Assembly: GCF_005117025.1 (NCBI RefSeq)
Contig: NZ_SWCO01000005.1
Location: 124,001-188,000, forward strand
Origin: Alteromonas portus
Lineage (GTDB): Bacteria; Pseudomonadota; Gammaproteobacteria; Enterobacterales; Alteromonadaceae
DNA: 64,000 nucleotides
Reading direction: 5' to 3'
Made by a program: the position numbers and the translations under genes. Positions within the stretch are counted from its first letter, which is position 1, and every line of letters starts with the position of its first letter. This document shows positions 27,153 to 35,930 of the stretch, one piece after another. The notes beneath the pieces are model-generated. The model had not been told where the DNA came from. It saw only the letters and a program-made list of their open reading frames with translations, and ran no database searches.

Positions 27153-27239
27153 TTACAAAGTCTTCGAAATTTCTTTACGTACCTCAACCGCAGCGTTACT
27201 ATTAACAAATGAAAGCTTTTTTCTTTCGATGCTTTCGAT
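27153..27239 (+). promoter_or_regulatory. Candidate DeoR-type operators before the permease gene
   Basis: The 30 nt at 27153-27182, centred on TCTTCGAAAT, match 29745-29774 at 25 of 30 positions. A second block at 27223-27239 contains two tandem TTTCGAT units, matching 29814-29830. The remainder of the 780-nt gap from 26848 to 27627 is AT-rich and holds no supported gene. DeoR-family operators often contain TTTCG repeats; the regulator encoded at 25044 is the obvious candidate to bind. Confidence 0.55.
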
Positions 27240-27627
27240 TTGATGTGGGGGTTAAACCGAGTATTGCACTTATTATCGTGCGTTAAGCATAAGTAAAGCT
27301 TCACGTATGTTTTTTAAGTTAATGCTTTTATCGTTTTTTATTTACGCACTCGCTAATGGTTTATTTAGTAGACGATTACTTTTGAGCGCTAGCAGAAAAT
27401 GTTCACCATGTTATTCGAAAGTGAATTACCTGGTTAAAAAGTATCGAAGTAGCATCAATATTATCTTATTTGAGCGTTATTTATACACAAGTAGCTATTG
27501 TAAAAACTATTTTTGTGAGTTGTGTCTCGACGCCACTCGACCATGAATAATGCAAAAGTAGGGAGCGATGAACAATTTAGTGTGACGAAGTTATAAGCAG
27601 ACAATATCTGTAATAGTAGGAAAATCC

Positions 27628-29397
27628 ATGACGATAAATACACATAGATTAGACAATGTGAATGAGGAGCAACTTCCCGTTGCTAACCACAAACTGCACG
27701 GTTGGAAACACTTTGCTGGCCTATTTGCTGGTGAGCATGTAGCGGCAACCGAATTTGTGATTGGTGCAACCTTCGTGGCGCTGGGCGCATCTACCATCGA
27801 TATTTTACTAGGATTACTCATTGGTAATTTTCTAGCGATGTGTTCATGGTGGTTGATTACCACTCCCATTGCGGTAGAAACACGTTTAAGTATATACAAC
27901 TACCTTAATAAGATTGCTGGTAATTCGATGACCAAGCTCTATAACTGGGCTAATGTGGTTATATTTAGTGTGATATCCGCTGCAATGATCACTGTATCGG
28001 CAACAGCGGTGAGGTTTTTGTTTAACATTCCGGCGCAGCTAGATTGGTATCCAAATAGTTTATCGTTTGTAGCAATTGTTTTAGCGGTTGGCTCAATTGT
28101 TGTGTTTGTTGCTATGTATGGCTTTTCCACTGTGGCAGACTTTTCTAAAATCTGTGCGCCCTGGCTATTTGTTATCTTTTTAGCCGGCTCATTTGTTTTA
28201 TTTCCTGAACTCTCTAACTATGTATTGGGCACCACTGCTTTAAATAGTTTTGGTGACTTTATAGCAATAGGAGACGCCTCCATATGGACCGGCACTAATG
28301 CACAGGGAGAGCCAGGTATTGGTTTATTAGAAGTTATTGGTTTTGCGTGGGCAGCAAACTCTATTACCCACTTTGGCTTAATTGATATGGCAATATTTAG
28401 GTTTGCTAAACGTAAACGGTACGGTTTATTTTCAGGTGTGGGCATGTTTTTTGGTCATTACTTAGCGTGGATCGCTGCAGGAGTTATGGGAGCTGGTGTA
28501 GCGGTGTTACTAAAAACCACAATATCATCTCTTGATCCTGGCGATGTTGCTTATCACGCATTAGGCTGGACGGGCTTTGTGGTTGTTATCATCGCAGGTT
28601 GGACTACGGCAAACGCAAATCTTTACCGCGCTGGTCTTGCTGCACAATCTATTTTTGTGGCGCAGTCTCGCGAACGTACTACCGCTATTGTTGGTGTTGT
28701 TACCGTAATTATTGCTTGTTTCCCGTTTGTATTTTCTCAAATGTTGCCACTACTTACCTACGCAGGTTTATTGGTCGTGCCCGTTGGCGGTATCGTATTT
28801 GCTGAGCATGTTTTATTTCCTAAAATTGGTTTAACCCGCTATTGGGCTAAATATAAAAACATTACTCGCAGCGTTCCAGCTATTGCATCGTGGGTGCTGG
28901 CGCTAGTGTTTGGCGTTAGTCTGAATATCATTGATGTAATGTCATTTTACTATTTATTTATACCGACTTGGTTGTTCACTATTGTCGTTTACACCTTACT
29001 GGCTAAAAAATATGGCGCAGGTGAGAACTACAGTAAAGAAATTGAGGCTGAGGAAAAAGAACTGCAAAACATAAAAGCTTACCAAGCAGAACAGGCGAAA
29101 AACGTGCAGCCCCCCCTAGAAGATAGCTCACTATTTACGAAAGTATTGAACGGCTGTTCTACTATTTCGTTACTTATAATTTTTGCCTTTGCCAGCCAAG
29201 TGATGTTTTTTAGTGACAGCATGAGCATCTACTCCATGCATAAATCTCAGTTTGAAATAGCATGCTTTATTTGTACGGTTATTTACTTTGTGACGGCATA
29301 TTGGTCGCTACAACGCCATAAAACCCTCAATAAAGCGGAGCAACCTGCTACGCGCTGGAGTAGTCGCAGTCAATCAATGGCTGAACACAGTGCCTAA
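27628..29397 (+). CDS. NCS1-like (purine-cytosine-permease-type) transporter in sugar cluster
   Basis: A 589-residue polytopic membrane protein with about 12-14 hydrophobic helices. WKHFAGLFAGEHVAATEFVIGATFVALGA near the start, GFSTVADFSKI, the helix around IGFAWAANSITHFGLIDMA and TTANANLYRAGLAAQSI resemble the NCS1/CodB fold. An elongated charged loop (about residues 468-490, IEAEEKELQNIKAYQAEQ) and two extra C-terminal helices are unusual. NCS1 members normally carry nucleobases or allantoin. Here it is the only transporter of a polyol/ketose island, so a sugar alcohol or related compound is the inferred substrate. AGTAGGAAAATCC precedes the ATG. Confidence 0.75.
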   Translation: MTINTHRLDNVNEEQLPVANHKLHGWKHFAGLFAGEHVAATEFVIGATFVALGASTIDILLGLLIGNFLAMCSWWLITTPIAVETRLSIYNYLNKIAGNSMTKLYNWANVVIFSVISAAMITVSATAVRFLFNIPAQLDWYPNSLSFVAIVLAVGSIVVFVAMYGFSTVADFSKICAPWLFVIFLAGSFVLFPELSNYVLGTTALNSFGDFIAIGDASIWTGTNAQGEPGIGLLEVIGFAWAANSITHFGLIDMAIFRFAKRKRYGLFSGVGMFFGHYLAWIAAGVMGAGVAVLLKTTISSLDPGDVAYHALGWTGFVVVIIAGWTTANANLYRAGLAAQSIFVAQSRERTTAIVGVVTVIIACFPFVFSQMLPLLTYAGLLVVPVGGIVFAEHVLFPKIGLTRYWAKYKNITRSVPAIASWVLALVFGVSLNIIDVMSFYYLFIPTWLFTIVVYTLLAKKYGAGENYSKEIEAEEKELQNIKAYQAEQAKNVQPPLEDSSLFTKVLNGCSTISLLIIFAFASQVMFFSDSMSIYSMHKSQFEIACFICTVIYFVTAYWSLQRHKTLNKAEQPATRWSSRSQSMAEHSA

Positions 29398-29526
29398 GTG
29401 AATAGGGCTTGGCCACATACGCGCGTATTGATAATACGTTGAGTTAGCAACGCTAACTGCCACTTGTATAGTGGTATAGGAAGTAATCTTCTATCAGCAG
29501 TGACCCAGCCCTAGGATAAGTTATGC

Positions 29527-29548
29527 GGCCATAATGTTAATTATGGCC
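29527..29548 (+). terminator. Hairpin after the permease gene
   Basis: GGCCATAAT (29527-29535) and ATTATGGCC (29540-29548) form a 9-bp stem with a GTTA loop, about 130 nt after the permease stop. The T-run is weak, so termination may be partial. Confidence 0.5.
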
Positions 29549-29744
29549 TGCTTATTTACACTATGAATCCGCAATTAAGCACCCGTAAATAATCAGCCCT
29601 TATACACGCCGTCTTCGCCGTATCCTCGCCTACCGGGGGATGGCAAGCTAACAACCCGCATCTTAAACCTCTTATTTTCGCTTAGCGGATATTACCGCTC
29701 GCAACGATCATTGTTTACCTTTACTTTCGTTAGAATATTTTTTT

Positions 29745-29830
29745 TTACGAAATCTTCGAAATAACTTTACGAACAGTAAATCCAAGGTTACCATCAAAAA
29801 ATGAAATAAATGGCTTTCGAAAGTTTCGAT
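29745..29830 (+). promoter_or_regulatory. Candidate DeoR-type operators before the second kinase operon
   Basis: The block 29745-29774, centred on TCTTCGAAAT, and the block 29814-29830 (CTTTCGAAAGTTTCGAT) repeat the elements seen before the permease gene, in the same order and at similar spacing. The gap from 29398 to 30172 shows nothing else apart from the hairpin at 29527 and further ATCGAAAG near 30019. Confidence 0.55.
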
Positions 29831-30172
29831 TTTATTGTGATTTTAAATCTAGATTTTGCCGCGCTTTAAGCAGGCGATATACAGATTTAACCATATCGTC
29901 CACTTTTTAAATGCCTAACAATGGCGGGTTGTCACGATATTTCGTACTAGGCACGTTTTCAGGCTAGCTAAGTAGTCAGCGTTAATTTTTTGAATGCTTA
30001 AGATAAGCTTTAAAGAAAAAATCGAAAGTAAGTGATTTCGTTAAACGCTATCAAAGGTAAAACAAAGCCGATTAAAAGTAGCAATTCTGTTTAATAAAAA
30101 GCGGGATTGCTTATGTAATTAAACGGTTGTCCTAGTGCTAATAGAGGACGACAAGCATCAATGAGTTGAGCG

Positions 30173-31129
30173 ATGACTGACATTTTATGTATGGGCGAAC
30201 TACTCGCTGAAATTATGGCAGAAGATATTGGCCAATCCTTTACCGAGCCGGGTGTATTTCTTGGGCCTTATCCAAGTGGCGCTCCAGCAATATTCGCGGA
30301 TCAAGCGGCTAAAATAGGGGCTTCCGTGGCCTTTATTGGTTGTGCTGGAAATGATGGTTTTGGCGAGCTTATCTTAAACCGGCTTCGCAGTGATGGTGTG
30401 GATGTAAGTGGTATTAGCCGTTCGGACGAATTACCAACAGGCACTGCTTTTGTTACTTATCAAAAAGACGGAAACCGAGAGTTTATCTTTAACATTAGTA
30501 ACAGTGCAGCAGCGCTTATTAACGAAGACTCCGTTGACCCTGCCCTTGCCAGCAATTGCCGTTATTTTCATGTAATGGGCTCATCGCTTGGCAACGCGGG
30601 TTCAATTGCAGCGGTTAAGCGCGCATTAGCGTTGGTTAAGCAAAGTGGCGGAAAAGTATCGTTTGACCCGAATATTCGCCCAGAAATCATGGTATCGCCG
30701 GTGATTCAAGAAGCCACTCAGCTAATTTTAGAGGCGTGCGACATTTTGCTCCCCAGCGAAATAGACCTGCATTATTTTTGTGGTGATGTACCAGAAAGCG
30801 ACGCTGTTGAAACCCTACTAAACAAATATTCCATGGACATGGTGGTGGTAAAAAATGCCGCTGAAGGCTGCGTTTACTACGATCGAACACGTTCGATAAA
30901 AATGCCCTCATTCAAGGTAACCGAGGTCGACCCAACAGGGGCGGGTGATTGCTTTGGCGGAACCCTTATTGCCTGCTTAGCACAAGAGATTGAAATAGAG
31001 CGCGCATTAAAATTGGCAAACGCTGCAGGCGCGCTGGCCGTGACACAACGTGGTCCTATGGAAGGTAACTCGACAGTAAACGAGCTAGATCACTTTATAC
31101 TATCAGTGGAGAAAAAACATGAATGCTAA
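30173..31129 (+). CDS. PfkB-family sugar kinase (second copy), probable tagatose kinase
   Basis: 318 residues with MGELLAEIMAEDIGQSF, GPYPSGAPAIFADQAAKIG, GTAFVTYQKDGNREFIFN and the ATP/anion-hole motif DPTGAGDCFGGTL of PfkB kinases. It overlaps the next gene by 11 nt. A PF00294 kinase next to a PF08013 protein is the arrangement described in Agrobacterium for galactitol and altritol use, where the kinase makes D-tagatose 6-phosphate. The same role is inferred here. GAGTTGAG precedes the ATG. It is roughly half identical by eye to the kinase at 25906; why two copies are kept is unknown. Confidence 0.87.
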   Translation: MTDILCMGELLAEIMAEDIGQSFTEPGVFLGPYPSGAPAIFADQAAKIGASVAFIGCAGNDGFGELILNRLRSDGVDVSGISRSDELPTGTAFVTYQKDGNREFIFNISNSAAALINEDSVDPALASNCRYFHVMGSSLGNAGSIAAVKRALALVKQSGGKVSFDPNIRPEIMVSPVIQEATQLILEACDILLPSEIDLHYFCGDVPESDAVETLLNKYSMDMVVVKNAAEGCVYYDRTRSIKMPSFKVTEVDPTGAGDCFGGTLIACLAQEIEIERALKLANAAGALAVTQRGPMEGNSTVNELDHFILSVEKKHEC

Positions 31130-32405
31130 TTTTCTGAAAGAAACTGTTGAACGAAATAGAGCCGATGGTAGCAGAGGGATTTATTCTGTTTGTTCTGCGC
31201 ACCGACTTGTTATTGAAGCGTCTATGCAGCAAGCTAAAACTGATGGCTCACCCTTGCTCGTAGAGGCAACGTGTAATCAAGTAAATCATGAAGGCGGTTA
31301 CACCGGTATGACGCCTAGTGACTTCTGTCAGTATGTGCTAGATATTGCAAAGGAAGTAGGTTTTTCTGAAGATGATCTTATTTTGGGAGGCGACCATTTA
31401 GGGCCAAACCCATGGACATCGTTACCTGCCGCAGAAGCTATGGAAGCAGCAAAAACAATGGTGGCAGATTATGTAGCCGCTGGCTTTTCTAAAATACACT
31501 TAGATGCGAGCATGGCGTGCGCAGATGATGTAGCTCCACTTTCGGATGAAGTAATCGCCGAGCGCGCGACCATTTTATGTGCCGCCGCCGAAGCCGCGAT
31601 TGACGACTCGAAAGTGCCCCCTATGTATATTATTGGTACCGAGGTACCTGTGCCCGGCGGTGCCCAAGAAGACTTACATGAGCTTGCCACCACCAATATT
31701 GATGACTTGAAACAAACCATAAACACCCACAAAGAAAAGTTTAACCAAAGCGGTTTGCAAAGTGCATGGGAGAGAGTCATCGGGGTAGTGGTTCAGCCTG
31801 GTGTTGAGTTTGACCATGCTATGGTCATTGGATATCAGCCTGAAAAAGCACAGGAATTAAGCAAAACCATATTAGACATTGAAAACCTGGTTTATGAGGC
31901 GCACTCTACCGATTATCAAACTGAAACAGCGTTAAGTAATCTGGTTCGCGATCATTTTGCCATTCTAAAAGTTGGCCCAGGGTTAACCTACGCGGCGCGC
32001 GAGGCGTTGTTTGCGTTAAGCTATATTGAACAAGAGTGGATCACCAATAAACCACTTTCAAACTTACGCCAAGTACTTGAACAGCAAATGCTGGAAAACC
32101 CGAAAAACTGGGCTAAATATTACACAGGTACCGAGCAAGAGCAGGCTTTTGCGCGCAAATACAGCTTTAGCGATAGGTCGCGTTACTACTGGGCAGACCC
32201 TAAAGTTGATGAAAGCGTACAAACGCTTATTAACAACCTTACAGAGCAACCTGCACCTATGACGTTGTTGAGTCAATTTATGCCACTTCAATATGCGGCA
32301 TTTCGTGCAGGGACCCTAAACAACGATCCGCTTTCTTTAGCCAGACACTGGATTCAAGAAGTGGTATCAACCTACGCCCGTGCTAGCGGCCTTGCAAAAA
32401 AATAG
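31119..32405 (+). CDS. PF08013 protein (GatZ/KbaZ-type), probable D-tagatose-6-phosphate 4-epimerase
   Basis: 428 residues. Family marks are RGIYSVCSAHRLVIEA, LVEATCNQVNHEGGYTGMTP, LILGGDHLGPNPW, KIHLDASMACADD and YIIGTEVPVPGGA. In enterobacteria these proteins are called the non-catalytic subunit of tagatose-bisphosphate aldolase. In Agrobacterium a PF08013 member was shown to epimerise D-tagatose 6-phosphate to D-fructose 6-phosphate. No class II aldolase (GatY/KbaY) is encoded in this window, which favours the epimerase role. The start lies inside the kinase gene with GGAGAAAAAAC upstream, so the two are co-translated. Confidence 0.87.
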   Translation: MNANFLKETVERNRADGSRGIYSVCSAHRLVIEASMQQAKTDGSPLLVEATCNQVNHEGGYTGMTPSDFCQYVLDIAKEVGFSEDDLILGGDHLGPNPWTSLPAAEAMEAAKTMVADYVAAGFSKIHLDASMACADDVAPLSDEVIAERATILCAAAEAAIDDSKVPPMYIIGTEVPVPGGAQEDLHELATTNIDDLKQTINTHKEKFNQSGLQSAWERVIGVVVQPGVEFDHAMVIGYQPEKAQELSKTILDIENLVYEAHSTDYQTETALSNLVRDHFAILKVGPGLTYAAREALFALSYIEQEWITNKPLSNLRQVLEQQMLENPKNWAKYYTGTEQEQAFARKYSFSDRSRYYWADPKVDESVQTLINNLTEQPAPMTLLSQFMPLQYAAFRAGTLNNDPLSLARHWIQEVVSTYARASGLAKK

Positions 32406-32438
32406 CGCGTATAAAACTAATTAAGAGGAAGATAAAAA

Positions 32439-33200
32439 ATGTCATTTTCGTTTGATAAAGCCTACAACCTTGAAGGGCAAGTTGCTCTTATCACAGGCGG
32501 CGCATCAGGTATTGGTAAATGTATAGCTGAGCTTTTTGCTGAGCGTGGCGCGACACTTATTTTGGTGGATAAAAGCGAAGCCGTTCATGAAACAGCACGT
32601 TCACTTGGTGAGAACAACCTGGCGTGGGTAGCTGATGTCGCTGATGAAGCATCTGCGCAGCAAATCGTTGCTGACTCGGTGCAAAAGCTTGGACGTATTG
32701 ATATTCTTGTAAACAATGCTGGTATTGGCCCCCTTGCTAAATCTGAAGAGACGCCAGCAGATCTCTGGGATATCACTATGGCTGTGAACTTACGAGGTCC
32801 ATTCTTATATGCCCGTGAAGTGGGTAAACAAATGCTGAGACAAAAGAGTGGGCGTATTGTTAACCTTGCTTCTCAGGCGGCATTGGTGGCACTTGATGGT
32901 CACTTAGCTTACTGCGCAAGTAAAGCTGGTGTACTAGGCATGACCCGCGTGATGGCAATGGAGTGGGGCCCTGAAGGTATTACTGTTAATGCTATTTCTC
33001 CTACGGTTGTAGAGACTGAGTTAGGCGCGGGTGGTTACTGGTCTGGCGAAACAGGTGCAAACTTTAAAGCGAAAGTACCGGCGCGTCGTTTTGCTCAACC
33101 AGAAGAAATTGCGCATTCAGCCTTGTATCTTGTTAGCGGCGCAGCTGGCATGGTCAATGGTGAAAATTTAGTAGTAGATGGCGGTTATACTGCAACCTAA
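32439..33200 (+). CDS. SDR dehydrogenase, GolD/galactitol-dehydrogenase-like
   Basis: 253 residues. TGGASGIGKCIAEL is the NAD(P) Rossmann motif, NNAGIG and the YCASK catalytic Tyr/Lys with the upstream Ser (NLASQAA) complete the classical SDR set. The C-terminal SPTVVETELGAGGYWSGETG and ARRFAQPEEIA resemble polyol dehydrogenases of the GolD/GatDH type. In this operon it would oxidise a hexitol such as galactitol or altritol to D-tagatose, ahead of the kinase and the PF08013 epimerase. AAGAGGAAG precedes the ATG, 33 nt after the previous stop. A terminator follows. Confidence 0.85.
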   Translation: MSFSFDKAYNLEGQVALITGGASGIGKCIAELFAERGATLILVDKSEAVHETARSLGENNLAWVADVADEASAQQIVADSVQKLGRIDILVNNAGIGPLAKSEETPADLWDITMAVNLRGPFLYAREVGKQMLRQKSGRIVNLASQAALVALDGHLAYCASKAGVLGMTRVMAMEWGPEGITVNAISPTVVETELGAGGYWSGETGANFKAKVPARRFAQPEEIAHSALYLVSGAAGMVNGENLVVDGGYTAT

Positions 33201-33241
33201 TAGAGCACAAAATTTAGTGTCATTGAGTTAAAGAGTTATTT

Positions 33242-33278
33242 AAGGTGGATTGCTTTATCGTGGGCATCTACCTTTTTT
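33242..33278 (+). terminator. Terminator of the second kinase operon
   Basis: AAGGTGGAT (33242-33250) pairs with ATCTACCTT (33266-33274) with one G-T pair, followed by six Ts (33273-33278). Confidence 0.75.
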
Positions 33279-33379
33279 ATGAGAGTGTAGTAACCGTTAT
33301 TTGTATTAGTTTAACAAATAGAAACATGCATTGGCGGTATAACTGTGCGATATACCATCTCGCTCCGCGCGATTCAAAT

Positions 33380-33490
33380 TCAATTTAGAACGATGTTGGG
33401 CTGATATTCAGTCTCTGTCTTTAGTTCGCCATAGCAAATATGAATCAGCTTTCTCATTGCAGCTCCCAGAGCCTGACTTTGCTGACTGAC
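33380..33490 (-). pseudogene. IS110-family transposase remnant (C-terminal tail)
   Basis: On the minus strand the last ~35 codons before the stop at 33380 read SQQSQALGAAMRKLIHICYG followed by ELKTETEYQP. This is the conserved C-terminal tail of IS110/IS1111 transposases (AAMRKLIHI-GVLK pattern). The rest of that transposase is missing; upstream codons run antisense to the decayed integrase. It differs from the complete IS110 transposase at 34424, so it comes from another element. Confidence 0.6.
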
Positions 33491-33497
33491 CACTTTG

Positions 33498-34085
33498 CCG
33501 ACATAGAAGAACTGACCTGGGCTGACATTGAGATGACACGCTAAGACCACCAAGTCATCTTCAAAATCAAAATCCGAAAGGGCAAGACGACAAAGCATAC
33601 CGGTACAAGAACGGTCGTGTGTAAAGACGATATCGTCTATCCGCTTATGGAGCTGAGAGATCGCTTTCCAAAACGAAAGCACAATGACGAACTGTTCAGG
33701 CTTGCTGAGGGAAGCACTACAAAAGAATTGGGACGGACGTTCATCGCTGCACTTGATGAATGTGAGTTAAGAAGTAGCTCTGACGGCCAGAGATCGCTTT
33801 ATTCGTTAAGACATACCTACATAACATGGCAATTGCTTAGCCGTTATCTTCGGATTGATGTACTTGCTAGGCAATGTGGGACTAGCACCGCAATGATCGA
33901 GCAACACTATAGCCATGTTGTGCCAAGTATGTTTGAAGAAGAACTATCTGGCGTCACATATTGATAATCAGGCCGCTCAGAAGAAAAGTAAACGCGCCTT
34001 AGCACGTGAGCAAAAGACTAAAGATGTCCTACTCAAACGCTTTGCAGAATGGGAAGCGGAATATAGAAAGCGAGGCTGTATTTAA
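33498..34085 (+). pseudogene. Tyrosine recombinase (island integrase), truncated and broken
   Basis: Translated fragments in order: FADIEELTWADIEMTR, an in-frame TAA at 33542, then KIRKGKTTKHTGTRTVVC, and the catalytic C-terminal part with YSLRHTYITWQLL (Arg of the box II region), LARQCGTSTAMIEQHYSHV with the nucleophilic Tyr. The frame ends at 33962, while a continuing tail (KRALAREQKTKDVLLKRF and so on to 34085) lies in the next frame, so there is also a frameshift. The N-terminal two thirds are gone, cut by the IS110 remnant. It was probably the integrase that placed the island at tRNA-Leu. A 22-codon frame (34086-34154) follows directly. Confidence 0.8.
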
Positions 34086-34207
34086 GTGACTGATGCGGAT
34101 AAACGTAATGACTTACATTTGATCATTCACATGTACAGAAAAATCGCGGCCTAGCCGGACCACTACTACACGGAATCCGGGCGGCAGTTCAAGACAAGCT
34201 ATAGTCA

Positions 34208-34423
34208 CTCGCATCCTATAAACGATAATGTAGTTTTTAGGATATGTGCTCGGTTCATACGAATCTCAGACAACAACACCCGATGTTTACCGCTTTTTTT
34301 TCGATGTTCTGAGTGCGCTTAGTCTTAAACAAATACTCAGGGGTTGCTTTAAGAATAGCCGCTATATTTTCTTCGAAAGACTGAGCTGACATATCCAACA
34401 CGTTAACTGTTGGGAGAGTAACT
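34208..34423 (+). ncRNA. Candidate bridge RNA region in the IS110 left end
   Basis: This 216-nt non-coding stretch before the transposase gene contains two stem-loops. One pairs ATCCTATAAAC (34213-34223) with GTTTTTAGGAT (34233-34243), 10 of 11 positions; the other pairs CTCAGA (34264-34269) with TCTGAG (34307-34312). In IS110-group elements a structured RNA from this position guides target and donor recognition. The guide loops were not identified here; the assignment rests on position, length and structure. Confidence 0.45.
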
Positions 34424-35656
34424 ATGTCTAGAACAAATGATTTTAGCGTTCTTATTGGATTAGATTGGGCTTCGTCCAAGCATGATGTTTGCATCCAGTA
34501 TGCTGATGGTACAAGGGAGTTAGCTGTTGTAAAACACTCGGCTGAAGCTATTGAACAGTGGATTACGGAGCTGCATCAACAGCACCCAGGACAAATTGCT
34601 ATTGCGCTTGAGCTGTCAAAAGGGCCAATCGTCTATGCCTTACAAAAGTATTCTTTTGTCACCTTATTCCCAATTAATCCGACGATGCTGTGCCGATATC
34701 GTAGAGCGTTATCACCGAGTGGAGCTAAGGATGATCCAACTGACGCGTCAATCGCACTTGAGTTGTTAGTTCGCTATCCAGATAAAATAACTCCACTTAA
34801 AATGGCTGACGATAAAATCAGAAAACTAGCCTTTTTGGTGGAGGAACGTCGTCGATTAGTGGATGAAAAGAAACGGTATGTAAATCGGCTTATCAATGCG
34901 CTTAAGCAATATTACCCGCAACCTCTGGAGTGGTTCACGCATAGAGATTCGCAGTTATTCGTCGAATTCATTACTCGATGGCCGTCGCTGGATAGAATTA
35001 AACGCGCAAAACCCGACACAATCTCTCGCTTCCTTACCTCTCGCGGTAGTTTTGCCAAATTAGTATCACCTCGTTTAGAGGCGATAAAAAGTGCGACACC
35101 GTTGACTTACGATAGTGTTGTCATCGAATCAAACAAACTGCTTGCGATAACACTGGCTAATCAGATACTTCCCATTATCACAGCGATTAAAACATTCGAT
35201 CAAGAAATAGAAGCCATCTACCATGAAATGCCAGACGCCGCATTGTATGAATCTTTACCTGGTGTTGGAAAATGTCTTGGTCCGAGATTATTGGTTGCAT
35301 TTGGAGAAGACAGAAACCGATTTGGAAGCGCTCAAGAAGTACAAAAATATGCAGGCATTGCGCCTGTAACTGAGCGCAGCGGAAAAACCGCTTGGGTCCA
35401 CTGGCGATGGGGTTGCTCGAAATTTATTCGTCAAACGTTTACTGAATGGTCAGCAAAATCCGTTCTATACTCTTATTGGGCGCAGCTTTACTATGAGCAG
35501 CAAAAGAAAAAAGGAAACTCTCATCATCAAGCAGTGCGCTCACTTGCATTCAAATGGATAAGAATTTTATACCGCTGTTGGAAAACTAATACTCCGTACA
35601 ATGAAACGCAGTATTTGAAGGTTTTAAAGGAAAGGAATTCGCCTTTGCTTGGATAA
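34424..35656 (+). CDS. IS110-family transposase (DEDD recombinase)
   Basis: 410 residues, complete. The N-terminal RuvC-like domain has D14 in IGLDWASSKHDV, E63 in ALELSKG and D104/D107 in AKDDPTDASI, the DEDD set. A coiled middle region (RKLAFLVEERRRLVDEKKRY) is followed by the Tnp_20 domain with LPGVGKCLGPRLLVAFG, YAGIAPVTERSGK and GCSKFIRQTF, which holds the catalytic serine region of the family. ATGs and all key residues are intact, so the element may still move. GTTGGGAGAG precedes the start. It lies inside the island, between the dead integrase and tRNA-Leu. Confidence 0.92.
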   Translation: MSRTNDFSVLIGLDWASSKHDVCIQYADGTRELAVVKHSAEAIEQWITELHQQHPGQIAIALELSKGPIVYALQKYSFVTLFPINPTMLCRYRRALSPSGAKDDPTDASIALELLVRYPDKITPLKMADDKIRKLAFLVEERRRLVDEKKRYVNRLINALKQYYPQPLEWFTHRDSQLFVEFITRWPSLDRIKRAKPDTISRFLTSRGSFAKLVSPRLEAIKSATPLTYDSVVIESNKLLAITLANQILPIITAIKTFDQEIEAIYHEMPDAALYESLPGVGKCLGPRLLVAFGEDRNRFGSAQEVQKYAGIAPVTERSGKTAWVHWRWGCSKFIRQTFTEWSAKSVLYSYWAQLYYEQQKKKGNSHHQAVRSLAFKWIRILYRCWKTNTPYNETQYLKVLKERNSPLLG

Positions 35657-35930
35657 AAATGGTTGACGAGTGGCTCAGGGCATTAAGCGGACATTTGGCA
35701 ATGTGATTTCACCGTCAATTTCAAACGTTCAGAAGCACTAAACCTATAGTCAGTCAAAGCTAGACTTTGTATATAAAGTCCAGCCAACTTTACGTTGGCC
35801 TTGTCTATTTGTTCAGATTGTCACCTAATAGATAATGAGGCGGAGCATAACACCACTTATCAAGTGCAAAAATTCATGTTGGCACTATTGGGTAAGCGCA
35901 GAGTGAAGTTAATTTAAAGGATTTAATTTC

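Larger units (their letters stand above)
34199..35752 (+). mobile_element. IS110-family insertion sequence, about 1.55 kb
   Basis: The transposase gene at 34424 is flanked by identical 9-mers CTATAGTCA at 34199-34207 and 35744-35752, 1545 nt apart, a plausible length for IS110 elements. These lack long inverted repeats and leave short core repeats. The left non-coding end is long (~220 nt) and the right end short (~90 nt), the arrangement of the IS110 group, whose bridge RNA is made from the left end. Exact ends need a comparison with an empty site. Confidence 0.6.

Noticed and set aside
26979..27546. Three 77-79-codon open frames, two on opposite strands, in the gap before the permease
   Set aside because: They lack ribosome-binding sites and overlap each other and the repeated operator blocks; AT-rich sequence easily gives such frames.
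31119..32405. Tagatose-bisphosphate aldolase
   Set aside because: PF08013 members are not the catalytic aldolase subunit and no GatY/KbaY gene is encoded here; an epimerase role is more consistent.
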